A stretch of DNA of 64,000 nucleotides from Chryseobacterium gleum. GTDB taxonomy: Bacteria > Bacteroidota > Bacteroidia > Flavobacteriales > Weeksellaceae. This document shows positions 9,138 to 17,693 of the stretch, piece by piece. Each line of letters starts with the position of its first letter. Position 1 is the first letter of the stretch. Under the pieces are notes generated by a model. The model had not been told where the DNA came from. It saw only the letters and a list, made by a program, of their open reading frames with translations, and ran no database searches. Both the position numbers and the translations under genes were made by a program. Location: positions 2,108,001-2,172,000 of the forward strand of contig NZ_LR134289.1 in the NCBI RefSeq assembly GCF_900636535.1. The letters are read 5' to 3'.

Positions 9138-9171
9138 TTCAGGGTTTGAAATATAAACTTTAAACCCTGAA
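9138..9171 (+). terminator. Inverted repeat between lipoprotein and DUF4834 genes
   Basis: TTCAGGGTTT (9138-9147) pairs with AAACCCTGAA (9162-9171) around a 14-base loop. An AT-rich run follows but there is no strong U tract, so this may be an attenuator or a processing site rather than a full terminator. Confidence 0.5.
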
Positions 9172-9187
9172 CTTTAATTTTTAAATT

Positions 9188-9418
9188 ATGAAGTACATTC
9201 TTGAGTTAGTACTCACTGCCATTATTATTTTCTTTGTCTGGAATATTCTGAAAAGAATTTTCTTTAAGACTTTTTACAGCTATCGCTTCAACAATGAAAA
9301 CCAGAATAAGAGACAGCAGGACATACACAACTCGAACAAGAATAACAAAAAGAACCTTAACTGGGATGCAGAAACTGTAGACTATGAAGAGGTAAAAGAG
9401 AGTAATGACAAAAGGTAA
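9188..9418 (+). CDS. Small membrane protein, DUF4834-like
   Basis: 76 aa. One hydrophobic N-terminal segment (about 4-22) is followed by basic and aromatic residues, then a polar, lysine/asparagine-rich tail ending in acidic residues. It matches the layout of DUF4834 proteins, which in flavobacteria sit next to YfhO-type genes, as here (31 bp upstream of the 846-aa gene). Function unknown; its conserved linkage suggests a partner of the YfhO protein. Confidence 0.7.
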   Translation: MKYILELVLTAIIIFFVWNILKRIFFKTFYSYRFNNENQNKRQQDIHNSNKNNKKNLNWDAETVDYEEVKESNDKR

Positions 9419-9449
9419 AAATTCCAAGAAATAAAAGATAATAACCAGC

Positions 9450-11990
9450 ATGGCAAAAAATAAAAACTTAATTTATATTGCAGTTTCATTAGTAGTATTT
9501 ATAGTTTTAGCATTTTTATATTCCACTCCTGTATTTTCAGGGAAACAGCTTTTCCAGCATGACATCGTGCAGTACAGAGGAGGTGCAAAAGAACTGCTTG
9601 ATTATAGAGCCAATACCGGAAATGAAACCTATTGGAGTGACTCCATGTTCGGAGGAATGCCGACTTATCAGATGGGAAGCCAGTTCAAGGGTGATATCAT
9701 CAAAAAAATTGACAGCAATCTGAATTTCATGCCAAGGCCGGTCAATTATCTCTTCCTGCTGTTTGCAGGTTTTTTCCTTTTGGGAATGGTAGTAGTCAGA
9801 AACTGGAAGTACGCTCTTCTGGGCGCTACGTTTTTCGGACTTTCGACTTATTTTTATATTATTATCGCAGCGGGACATAATGGTAAAGTAAATACCATTG
9901 AATATTTTGCACCGCTGTTAGCCGGAATTTTACTGGTTTATATCAGGAAACAATACATCTGGGGATTCATCGTCACGACCCTTTTTATGGGGCTTCAAAT
10001 CGCGGCCAATCACCCGCAGATGACGTATTACCTGTTCCTTGCTCTGGGATTCTTATTCCTTTCTGAACTGATCAGAGCTATTCAGAAAAAAACACCGATG
10101 AAGCATTTTCTTATTTCATCAGGAATTATTGCGGCAGCATGTGTTATAGGAGTGGGTATGAATTCACAGAGAATTATGGCCAATTCAGAATATGTAAAAG
10201 AAACCGTTCGTGGAAAGCAGATTCTGGATAATGACAGCCATACTTCAGGAAAATCCGGAATGGATAAGGAAAGCATGCTGATGTGGAGCTATGGACGAAT
10301 GGAAACTTTAAACCTTTTCATCCCGAGATTAATGGGTGGCGGAAGCCAGGAGCCTGAAGGCAAAGAAATCATGAACAGAGTTCAGGAACTGGTTCAGGAA
10401 AATGTAGGTTCACAGGCTGAAATGGACAGAATTTCCAAAGGCTTCAGCGGCGTAACTTACTGGGGAGACCAGCCGGGAACATCAGGACCTGCTTATCAGG
10501 GAGCGATTGTATGTTTCCTTGCTTTATTAGGATTCTTTTTTGCCTGGAAAAAATACCGTTACTGGATTCTGGGAGCTTCTATCCTGACTATTTTACTGGC
10601 GTGGGGAAGTAACTTTATGCCATTGTCTGATTTCTTTATCGACTATGTGCCGTTCTATAATAAATTCAGAGCTCCTTCTTCAATCCTGGTTGTGGTAGAG
10701 CTATTATTCCCATTAATTGCCATTCTGGGATTATACAGATTCTTTACAGATGAAAAACTGACTGAAGAATACAAACAGAAAATCCTTCTTTATGTGGGAG
10801 GAGGAACTTTAGGCTTTTTATTGATTCTTTTAATCTTTGGAAAGTCTTTATTAGGCTTTGCTACAGAAAACGAAAAGACTTATTTCCCTCCTTTCCTGCT
10901 TGACTATCTAGTAGATGAAAGATATAAACTGTTCAGAATAGATGCGATAAAGGCATTCATTTATGTGGCAATTGCTGCTGCTGCACTATTCCTGACTTTA
11001 AAGAAAAAGCTTAATCAGAATATTGCGTTGGTTGTCATCGGAGTTGTAAGTTTATTTGATCTCTGGAGCGTAAACAAGCGTTATTTAAATGACGAAAACT
11101 ACGTAGATAAAATCTTTGCTGAAAATCCTTTCCAGACAGAAAGCTCAGATCTGCTGGCGGAAAAAGTTCAGGGAAATCCTAATCTGGAATCTATTTTATC
11201 CAATGTCAACATTAACAAAACATTGGAAACCATTGCTGAAAAAGACAAAACTCACTACAGAATTTACAACCAGACACTGGGTGTAACCAGTGAGACCAAT
11301 ACTTCTTATTTTAAAGCTTCTATCGGTGGTTACCACGCTGTAAAACTAAGAAGGTATGATGATGTATTAAATGAATATATCAATAGCATCGACAGTGTAA
11401 AAACGCCTAATGTATTAAACTTACTGAATGCTAAGTACATGGTTTTCGGCGGTCCTGACCAGCCACAGGTTGTTCCTAATCCAAAAGCCAACGGAAATGC
11501 ATGGTTTGTAAGTGATTTAAAATTTGTAGATAGCCCTAACCAGGAAATTAAATCTATTGGAACAATTGATAACAAAAAAACAGCTGTCATTGCTTCATCT
11601 GACAAATCATATTTTGATAATAAACCAGTTCAGGCAGATTCTACAGCATTTATTAATCTTACGAAATACCAGCCAAACGAACTTGAATTTAAATCTCAGT
11701 CGAAAACCCCTCAATTGGCAGTATTCTCTGAAGTGTATTATCCTCACGGATGGAAAATGTTTGTAGATGAAAAAGAAGTTCCTTACATCAAGGCAGATTA
11801 CTTGCTTCGTGCTGTGCATGTTCCTGCAGGAAACCATCATATCAGAATGGTATTTGAACCTGAAGTGATTGAAAAAGGAAAATGGCTTTCTCTTCTTTCA
11901 TTTGGATTATTTATCCTGTTGGCTGCATTTGGAATTTTCTGGATGAACAAAAACAGGAAAAAAGAAATTGCTGCTGAACAAAGTATTTAA
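9450..11990 (+). CDS. YfhO family multi-pass membrane protein
   Basis: 846 aa. About a dozen membrane helices lie between residues 8 and 540, starting with a helix at about 8-27, with a large outside loop after the first helix (YRGGAKELLDYR, SMFGGMPTYQMG). The C-terminal soluble part (about 560-810) ends with a beta domain containing SEVYYPHGWKMFVD and a final helix near 815-835. These are features of the YfhO/GT-C-like superfamily, thought to transfer sugars from lipid carriers to cell-envelope polymers. A glycosyltransferase gene follows, supporting a surface-glycan role; the actual acceptor is unknown. Confidence 0.85.
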   Translation: MAKNKNLIYIAVSLVVFIVLAFLYSTPVFSGKQLFQHDIVQYRGGAKELLDYRANTGNETYWSDSMFGGMPTYQMGSQFKGDIIKKIDSNLNFMPRPVNYLFLLFAGFFLLGMVVVRNWKYALLGATFFGLSTYFYIIIAAGHNGKVNTIEYFAPLLAGILLVYIRKQYIWGFIVTTLFMGLQIAANHPQMTYYLFLALGFLFLSELIRAIQKKTPMKHFLISSGIIAAACVIGVGMNSQRIMANSEYVKETVRGKQILDNDSHTSGKSGMDKESMLMWSYGRMETLNLFIPRLMGGGSQEPEGKEIMNRVQELVQENVGSQAEMDRISKGFSGVTYWGDQPGTSGPAYQGAIVCFLALLGFFFAWKKYRYWILGASILTILLAWGSNFMPLSDFFIDYVPFYNKFRAPSSILVVVELLFPLIAILGLYRFFTDEKLTEEYKQKILLYVGGGTLGFLLILLIFGKSLLGFATENEKTYFPPFLLDYLVDERYKLFRIDAIKAFIYVAIAAAALFLTLKKKLNQNIALVVIGVVSLFDLWSVNKRYLNDENYVDKIFAENPFQTESSDLLAEKVQGNPNLESILSNVNINKTLETIAEKDKTHYRIYNQTLGVTSETNTSYFKASIGGYHAVKLRRYDDVLNEYINSIDSVKTPNVLNLLNAKYMVFGGPDQPQVVPNPKANGNAWFVSDLKFVDSPNQEIKSIGTIDNKKTAVIASSDKSYFDNKPVQADSTAFINLTKYQPNELEFKSQSKTPQLAVFSEVYYPHGWKMFVDEKEVPYIKADYLLRAVHVPAGNHHIRMVFEPEVIEKGKWLSLLSFGLFILLAAFGIFWMNKNRKKEIAAEQSI

Positions 11991-12006
11991 TCTGTTAATT
12001 GCACAA

Positions 12007-12048
12007 TGAGATTCTTCACTGCGCTTCGCTGCGTTCAGAATGACAGAG
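12007..12048 (+). repeat. Palindromic repeat of the 'CHSERSE' type
   Basis: The stretch reads TGAGATTCTTCACTGCGC then TTCGCTGCGTTCAGAATGACA. Translated on the minus strand it yields CHSERSEAQ, the well known false peptide produced by a dispersed extragenic palindrome found in many bacteria. The core CGCAGCGAAGCGC is partly self-complementary. It fills the gap between the YfhO gene and the glycosyltransferase. Confidence 0.8.
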
Positions 12049-12066
12049 AGTATTTAAGTTAAGAAA

Positions 12067-13377
12067 ATGGAACAGAAAAAAATACTGATTATCACCTATT
12101 ACTGGCCTCCTGCGGGAGGTCCTGGTGTTCAAAGATGGCTGAAGTTTGCGAAATATCTGCCTGAATTCGGCTGGAAACCTATCATCTACACTCCGGAAAA
12201 TCCAAGCTATCCATTGCTGGATGAAACCTTGATGAAAGATGTTCCTGAAAATATAGAGATCGTAAGAACCAAAATATGGGAGCCTTATCAGCTTGCTGAA
12301 AAGCTGAATAAAAGCAACAAAAAATTTAAAGCCGGACAGTTTGATGTCGGAAAAAACCAAAGCTGGAAATCCAAACTTTCAATCTGGGTAAGAGGTAATT
12401 TTTTCATTCCAGATGCCAGGGTTTTCTGGGTAAACCCTTCCGTTAAATTTCTGGAAAAATACCTGAAAGAAAATAACATCGGTACGGTTGTAACCTCAGG
12501 TCCTCCCCACTCTCTCCATCTGATTGGTTTAGGGCTTAAAAACAAAATGCCTGAGCTTAAATGGATTGCTGATTTCCGTGATCCATGGACAGAAATTTCC
12601 TATTACAAACATTTGAAATTGACCAAAAGTTCGGATAAAAAGCACCGCCAGCTGGAAAGTGCCGTATTTAGGAATGCAGATATTACCTTAGCGACAAGTT
12701 ATACTGATGCAGAAAATTTCAGAAAAGCAGGAGCCAATGCGGTTTGTATTACCAATGGATTTGATGAAAGTGATTCTGGTAAAAAAGCAGAAGGGCAAAA
12801 TATTGAAAAGGCAAATTTGCAAATCAGACAGGCATTTACTCTAAGTTATATTGGGGTTTTGGAGCAGCTCAGAAATCCGGAAAACCTTTGGAAGGCTCTG
12901 GATGAGCTTATCAGAGAACATGCTGAATTTGCGGCTGATTTCAAATTGAAATTCGTAGGAAGAATTGATGATAAAATTCTAAAATCCATCGAAAATTCAA
13001 GCCTTAAAAATCATATTCTGAACCTTGGATATCTTGCTCATGGGAAAGCTGTAGAAGAGATGCAACATTCGGATATGCTTCTTATAACCAACTTTCCGAA
13101 TGAGTCTTCAAGAGGGATTATTCCGGGAAAAATATTTGAATATCTGGCATCAGGAAAACAGATTCTCTCATTCGGTCCGGACAAGGCTGATGTTGCCAAA
13201 ATCCTGGAAGAAACCCAGGCAGGAAAACATTTTGGGTATCAGGACACAGAAATGGTCAAAAAATTTATTCTGGAAAAATTTGATCTTTGGAAAAACGGCG
13301 ATCTTCTTGAAAACACTCAGCATATTGATCAGTTCTCAAGAAAAAATCTGACCCGCCAACTGACTGAAATTTTATAA
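12067..13377 (+). CDS. Glycosyltransferase, GT4-like
   Basis: 436 aa, soluble, GT-B type. The N-terminal half has a glycine-rich start (PAGGPGVQRW, about 13-23) followed by VVTSGPPHS and ADFRDPW motifs. The C-terminal half carries a nucleotide-sugar binding region with IPGKIFEYLASGKQIL, typical of family 4 and related enzymes, including a Glu of the EX7E-like region. The donor and acceptor are not readable. Together with the preceding YfhO gene it suggests a cell-surface glycan role. An AT-rich inverted repeat follows the stop. Confidence 0.85.
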   Translation: MEQKKILIITYYWPPAGGPGVQRWLKFAKYLPEFGWKPIIYTPENPSYPLLDETLMKDVPENIEIVRTKIWEPYQLAEKLNKSNKKFKAGQFDVGKNQSWKSKLSIWVRGNFFIPDARVFWVNPSVKFLEKYLKENNIGTVVTSGPPHSLHLIGLGLKNKMPELKWIADFRDPWTEISYYKHLKLTKSSDKKHRQLESAVFRNADITLATSYTDAENFRKAGANAVCITNGFDESDSGKKAEGQNIEKANLQIRQAFTLSYIGVLEQLRNPENLWKALDELIREHAEFAADFKLKFVGRIDDKILKSIENSSLKNHILNLGYLAHGKAVEEMQHSDMLLITNFPNESSRGIIPGKIFEYLASGKQILSFGPDKADVAKILEETQAGKHFGYQDTEMVKKFILEKFDLWKNGDLLENTQHIDQFSRKNLTRQLTEIL

Positions 13378-13387
13378 TATAAAGAAA

Positions 13388-13427
13388 GAAGTTAGAAGCT
13401 GGAAGTTTACTTACCACTTCTAACTTC
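13388..13427. terminator. Inverted repeat between convergent genes
   Basis: GAAGTTAGAAG (13388-13398) pairs with CTTCTAACTTC (13417-13427). It lies between the convergent glycosyltransferase and lipoprotein genes and touches the stop codon of the latter. It is AT-rich and lacks a long U tract on either side, so termination is plausible rather than sure. Confidence 0.5.
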
Positions 13428-14068
13428 TATACGGTCCACTGGTCATTTATAACAGCAACCAGATAATATTTCCCCTGAAATTCTTCAAATACAAAACGTA
13501 GTGTTTTCCAATCCATATTACCGGATTTTTCGGTTCCTTTGATGTAATTTTCTGTGAAGTCATCTTTAGGATATATTTCCTTTAAATTATTCAGGGAATT
13601 ACCACCACCGATGAATTTATTCAATGAATATTGTGATGCTGTAAAATCTTTAGAAAAAACCCATTTCCCAAGATAATCATTGATCGTTGCTTTATAAGGA
13701 TCTCCGGAACCATCATGCGCTCCCCAGGTAAACAAAGTTTTGGTAGGTTGATATTTTTCAAAATCTGCTTTGGAAAAATGTTTGTCTTCTTTCAGATTAA
13801 CGAAAGCATACATTGAAAAACGGATTCCTTTTTGCGGGTGAATCAGGGAAGCAAAAGTAACATAGTCTTTAGCTTTAAGCGTTTTCAGAACCTCATCATT
13901 AGTCTGTTTCAATACAGCTTCTTTATTGACATTAGTCTGAGTGGTACCGGCACCGTCTGTTTTATTTTGTGCGATGGAATCTATCTCATTCGGAACAGGT
14001 TTTCCAGCTTCTTTCTTACAGGCTACAATAAGGCTCATGACAAATACAGCAATCAATAATTTTTTCAT
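13427..14068 (-). CDS. Predicted lipoprotein of unknown function
   Basis: 213 aa from the ATG at 14068 (MKKLLIAVFVMSLIVAC, lipid cysteine at residue 17). An upstream in-frame start at 14122 would put 18 residues in front of the signal peptide and is rejected. After a low-complexity linker there is a globular domain with LIHPQKGIRFS and WGAHDGSGDP. A C-terminal EFQGKYYLVAVINDQWTV strand resembles proteins predicted to sit in the periplasm or outer membrane. I do not recognise a named family. Confidence 0.65.
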   Translation of the reverse strand: MKKLLIAVFVMSLIVACKKEAGKPVPNEIDSIAQNKTDGAGTTQTNVNKEAVLKQTNDEVLKTLKAKDYVTFASLIHPQKGIRFSMYAFVNLKEDKHFSKADFEKYQPTKTLFTWGAHDGSGDPYKATINDYLGKWVFSKDFTASQYSLNKFIGGGNSLNNLKEIYPKDDFTENYIKGTEKSGNMDWKTLRFVFEEFQGKYYLVAVINDQWTV

Positions 14069-14199
14069 ATTTAAGGTTTTGCAATTGGTAGAAAACACCA
14101 AATCTGATGCCAAGCGGAACATGATATAAAGAGATAAAGACTATGAGAGTTGAGGAGTTTTGGCTTCTCATTTTAAAAATTACATCGTACATTTGTTAG

Positions 14200-15171
14200 A
14201 TGGAAATGTTGGATATTCTGATTATCGGGGCCGGACCCATCGGCTTAAACTGCGCTCTTGAGGCTCAAAAAAACAATCTTAGTTATACAATCATAGAAAA
14301 AGGAACCATTGTGAATTCTCTTTACAATTATCCTTTGTATATGCGTTTTTTCTCCACTGCTGAAAAGCTGGAGATTGCTGAGATTCCATTTATTTCTACT
14401 GCTCCAAAACCTGGAAGGCAGGAAGCTCTGGAATACTATCAGGGAATTGCCAGACAAAAAAAACTGAACATCAACCTGTATGAAAAAGTGATAAATGTCT
14501 CGAAAAAGGATAAAATATTTGAGATCAGGACTTCCAAAGCAAACTACCAGGCTAAAAATGTAATTATTGCTACCGGATTTTATGATATTCCAAACCTGAT
14601 GAATATTCCGGGTGAGAATCTTCCTAAAGTTAAGCATTATTATACCGAACCTTATCCTTACGCAAAACAGAAAATTGTGGTGGTAGGATCCAGTAATTCT
14701 GCTGTGGATGCTGCATTGGAAACATACAGAAAAGGAGCTGAAGTAACGATGATCATCCGTCATTCTGAAATTTCAAAAAGTGTAAAATATTGGGTAAAAC
14801 CAGATATTGAAAACAGAATTGCGGAAGGAAGCATTAAAGCCTATTTCAATGCTGAAATGGTCGAGATTAAAGAAAATACAGTAGTTTTTAAAGATGAAAA
14901 AGGAGAAATTCATGAAATCGACAATGATTTTGTACTGGCCATGACAGGTTATCTTCCGGATTTTGAATTTCTTAAAAACTCAGGAATTGAACTCAACGGA
15001 GACTGTCTGAATCCATTTTACAATCCTGAAACCATGGAAACCAATATTTCCAACCTCTATCTTGCAGGAGTTGTATGCGGAGGAAAAGATACTCATTTAT
15101 GGTTCATTGAAAATTCCAGAATTCATGCGAATATGATCATCAATACCATTCTTTCAAGATCTTTATCATAA
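14200..15171 (+). CDS. YpdA/Bdr-type bacillithiol disulfide reductase
   Basis: 323 aa flavoprotein. The first Rossmann motif GAGPIGLNCA is near residues 10-19 (FAD), and a second, VVGSSNSAVDAALE near 165-178, binds NADPH. GVVCGGKDTHLWFIENSRIHA near the C-terminus is typical of YpdA. No CxxC redox pair is seen, as in YpdA and unlike thioredoxin reductase. Known role of the family: reduction of bacillithiol disulfide in Firmicutes and Bacteroidetes. The start may instead be the ATG two codons later. A strong bidirectional terminator follows. Confidence 0.85.
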   Translation: MEMLDILIIGAGPIGLNCALEAQKNNLSYTIIEKGTIVNSLYNYPLYMRFFSTAEKLEIAEIPFISTAPKPGRQEALEYYQGIARQKKLNINLYEKVINVSKKDKIFEIRTSKANYQAKNVIIATGFYDIPNLMNIPGENLPKVKHYYTEPYPYAKQKIVVVGSSNSAVDAALETYRKGAEVTMIIRHSEISKSVKYWVKPDIENRIAEGSIKAYFNAEMVEIKENTVVFKDEKGEIHEIDNDFVLAMTGYLPDFEFLKNSGIELNGDCLNPFYNPETMETNISNLYLAGVVCGGKDTHLWFIENSRIHANMIINTILSRSLS

Positions 15172-15188
15172 ATGGTTTATAGATATTA

Positions 15189-15231
15189 AAAAAGGTTCGG
15201 GCAATTTCTACGAAATTGCCCGAACCTTTTT
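15189..15231. terminator. Bidirectional rho-independent terminator
   Basis: A perfect 19-bp stem (15189-15207 with 15213-15231; core GGTTCGGGCAATTT) closes on the loop CTACG. A/T tracts at both ends allow termination of the convergent reductase and MFS genes. Confidence 0.92.
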
Positions 15232-15249
15232 GATTTAAAAGTAAAAGCG

Positions 15250-16488
15250 CTATATTATCTCTTCTTCTACCTTATTTTTATCTTTAAGCATCCAAGGAAT
15301 AATAAAGTAGAAACCAATGGCAATAACCATGGCCAATACTCCGGTTCCAATCCATAATGTATTAAAACCTAACTTTTCCGCAATCAGTGTTCCTATGTAA
15401 GGTGTGACGATAAATGCAATGGAAAAAGACATTCCGTTCAATCCCATATAAGCACCTTTATTGTTATCCCCTGAACGTAATGCTGTAATGGTTGACATAA
15501 AAGGAAGTGTCCATATTTCTCCCACACAGAGTAAAGTCATAGACAGGACAAGTGTAATCATACTGTAATCAAAAGCAAGCATGGCATAAGAAAATCCGCA
15601 AAGGAATGTTCCTATCAGCATGGTAAAAGCTAATGTAAAATATTTCTCAGCAATCTGTACGAGCCCCATTTCCAGAAGTACAATCAGAAAACCGCTGTAT
15701 CCCAGGATATATCCGATATTTTGTTGGCTCAGGTGAGCCACATCCTTATAAAATATGGTTAATGTACTGAACAGCTGGAAAAAGCATATCGAAAACAGCA
15801 TGCAGAAGGCACAGTAAATCAAAAATTTCCCATCTCTGTATGGAGAATTTTCTTTTTTAATAACAATTACGTCTTTTACCTTTTTGGCTTTCTCTCTGGC
15901 TAATTTTGCACGATCCTTAAAGAACCAGATATATAGTAAGCCTGCCAGCAAAGCAGCTAAGGCGTTACTGAAAAACAGGAATTCATAAGAAATAGCGGAT
16001 AAAATACCACCCAGTGCAGGACCAATAGAAAACCCAAGATTAACGGCCATACGATTAAGCGAGAAAGCCCTTGTAATATTTTCAGGTTTTGCATATTTTG
16101 TGATGGCCACTGAGTTTGCGGGACGGAATGTTTCACTTACAATACTTTGAGCCAGAATAATTCCTGCCAACCCTGCTTCTGTTGTAAAAAGCGGAATCAG
16201 GCAGAATAAAGGAACACTGAGCAGCAAACTCAAACTCTGTACCCTGTACTCACCTATTTTATCTGTGATCATTCCACCCAACCACGATCCGATAACGGAA
16301 CCTATTCCGAAAAAGCTCAGTACAATTCCTGAATTTTCAATACTGAAATGTAAATGATTGGTCATATAAACTCCCAGAAACGGAAGTACCATAGAACCGG
16401 CTCTGTTGATGAGCATTACCAACGCCAGCATCCAGCTTTCCTGCGAGAGTCCTTTGAAAGAACCCGTATATACGCTAATTAATCTCAC
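15250..16488 (-). CDS. MFS transporter
   Basis: 412 aa, 12 predicted membrane helices with a cytoplasmic central loop rich in lysine (about 192-215). Helix 2-3 loop GGMITDKIGEYR (about 75-86) matches the MFS signature G-x3-D-R/K-x-G-R/K. The overall form is that of drug:H+ antiporter-type exporters (MdtG/YhhS-like). The substrate cannot be inferred. It is divergent from the AraC-type gene at 16726 with 237 bp between them, so the regulator might also control this exporter. Confidence 0.88.
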   Translation of the reverse strand: MRLISVYTGSFKGLSQESWMLALVMLINRAGSMVLPFLGVYMTNHLHFSIENSGIVLSFFGIGSVIGSWLGGMITDKIGEYRVQSLSLLLSVPLFCLIPLFTTEAGLAGIILAQSIVSETFRPANSVAITKYAKPENITRAFSLNRMAVNLGFSIGPALGGILSAISYEFLFFSNALAALLAGLLYIWFFKDRAKLAREKAKKVKDVIVIKKENSPYRDGKFLIYCAFCMLFSICFFQLFSTLTIFYKDVAHLSQQNIGYILGYSGFLIVLLEMGLVQIAEKYFTLAFTMLIGTFLCGFSYAMLAFDYSMITLVLSMTLLCVGEIWTLPFMSTITALRSGDNNKGAYMGLNGMSFSIAFIVTPYIGTLIAEKLGFNTLWIGTGVLAMVIAIGFYFIIPWMLKDKNKVEEEII

Positions 16489-16725
16489 AATAATATTTGG
16501 GGTGTCATTTGAAAATGCAAAATTAGATAAAAATAACTCAAAAGCCTTTATTTAAACCTTTTTTTATAAAACATATTCATAAAACCATTTAAAACAACTA
16601 TCTCAAATAATTTTTTAATACATAAAACCCAAATGCTTTTATAAAAAACGTAAATTGCAGTAACAACAGGAGTTTTAAACTAAAACTTCTTAAAAACACC
16701 ATAAAAACTTAATCAATACGTAAGA

Positions 16726-17604
16726 ATGCTTACCTACGAAAATTTACATGACACGTTATCTTTTTACAGTATTGATTGCTGCCAATCCTACTATATTTCT
16801 TCCGGAAAACCGATTTTCAAATTTCCGAAGTCTCCTTTCAGAATGGATTACTATGCTCTGTGCATTTGTACCGCAGGTGAAATCAATATTGAGATAGACC
16901 GACAGAAATACAGGGTAGACGCTCACAGCTTTTTGATCGCTGCACCTTCTACGATTGTGAAATTTGGAAAAGCAAGTAACGATTTTACAATGAAACTGCT
17001 GTTCTTCGACAAAAATTTTCTGATTAAAAATATTTCCAATCCTTTTATCATTGAGAAAATGAATCTTTTTTCCAAAGGTTCATACAGTATTGTAAAAACC
17101 ACTGCAAAAAATTCTTTATTGCTGCAGAACCTTCTTGATTATCTTGACAAAAAATCCAAAAAACAGGGTAAATTCACTGAAGAAATTATTCGTACCATTA
17201 TATTCAATCTATTGCTTGAAACTGCTGAGATTATAGAACAGGAAAACGCTGCAAATCCGGAAAGGGAAGAAGGAAAAAAAGATCTTTATCTGAAATTCGG
17301 TAAACTGATCCGTGAAAATATTACCAGAGAACGAACGGTTCAGTTTTATGCGGATCAACTTCACGTTTCCAATAAATATCTCATCGAAATCATTAAGAAA
17401 GCAAGCGGAAAAACACCTCATGAGGTTATTGATGAAGCGCTGCTGAAAGAAGCTTATGTCATGCTTGGAAATCCGGATGTCACAATCTCAGAAATAGCCT
17501 TTGAACTTCAGTTTAATTCAGCTTCAGCTTTCGGCCGCTTTTTCAAAAAGCACACTACACTTTCTCCTTCAGAATATAGAATTAAAGAAAATATCCAGTC
17601 ATAA
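16726..17604 (+). CDS. AraC family transcriptional regulator
   Basis: 292 aa. The N-terminal half is a cupin-like sensor domain (about 20-160) without known ligand residues; the C-terminal 100 residues contain the double helix-turn-helix, with HVSNKYLIEIIKKASGKTP as the first and ISEIAFELQFNSASAFGRFFKKHTTLSPSEYR as the second, the latter a good match to the AraC signature. The gene ends 89 bp before oleate hydratase, and two phased repeats lie in that gap, so activation of ohyA is a good inference. Confidence 0.9.
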   Translation: MLTYENLHDTLSFYSIDCCQSYYISSGKPIFKFPKSPFRMDYYALCICTAGEINIEIDRQKYRVDAHSFLIAAPSTIVKFGKASNDFTMKLLFFDKNFLIKNISNPFIIEKMNLFSKGSYSIVKTTAKNSLLLQNLLDYLDKKSKKQGKFTEEIIRTIIFNLLLETAEIIEQENAANPEREEGKKDLYLKFGKLIRENITRERTVQFYADQLHVSNKYLIEIIKKASGKTPHEVIDEALLKEAYVMLGNPDVTISEIAFELQFNSASAFGRFFKKHTTLSPSEYRIKENIQS

Positions 17605-17608
17605 GAAT

Positions 17609-17638
17609 TTGGGGATAATAATTCTGAACTTGGGGATA
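17609..17638 (+). promoter_or_regulatory. Two phased direct repeats, probable AraC-type operator of ohyA
   Basis: TTGGGGATA occurs at 17609-17617 and again at 17630-17638, 21 bp apart (two helical turns). A -7-like TACCTTTA is at 17661-17668, so the second copy abuts the expected -33 region. The geometry fits an AraC-type activator; the link to the gene at 16726 is inference. Confidence 0.6.
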
Positions 17639-17693
17639 TACATCGCTTTCAGAATAGAGGTACCTTTATATTGTTAATTAAAAACAATAAAAG

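Noticed and set aside
12016..12360. Minus-strand frame ending in CHSERSEAQ
   Set aside because: Antisense to the glycosyltransferase gene; its first codons come from the extragenic palindrome.
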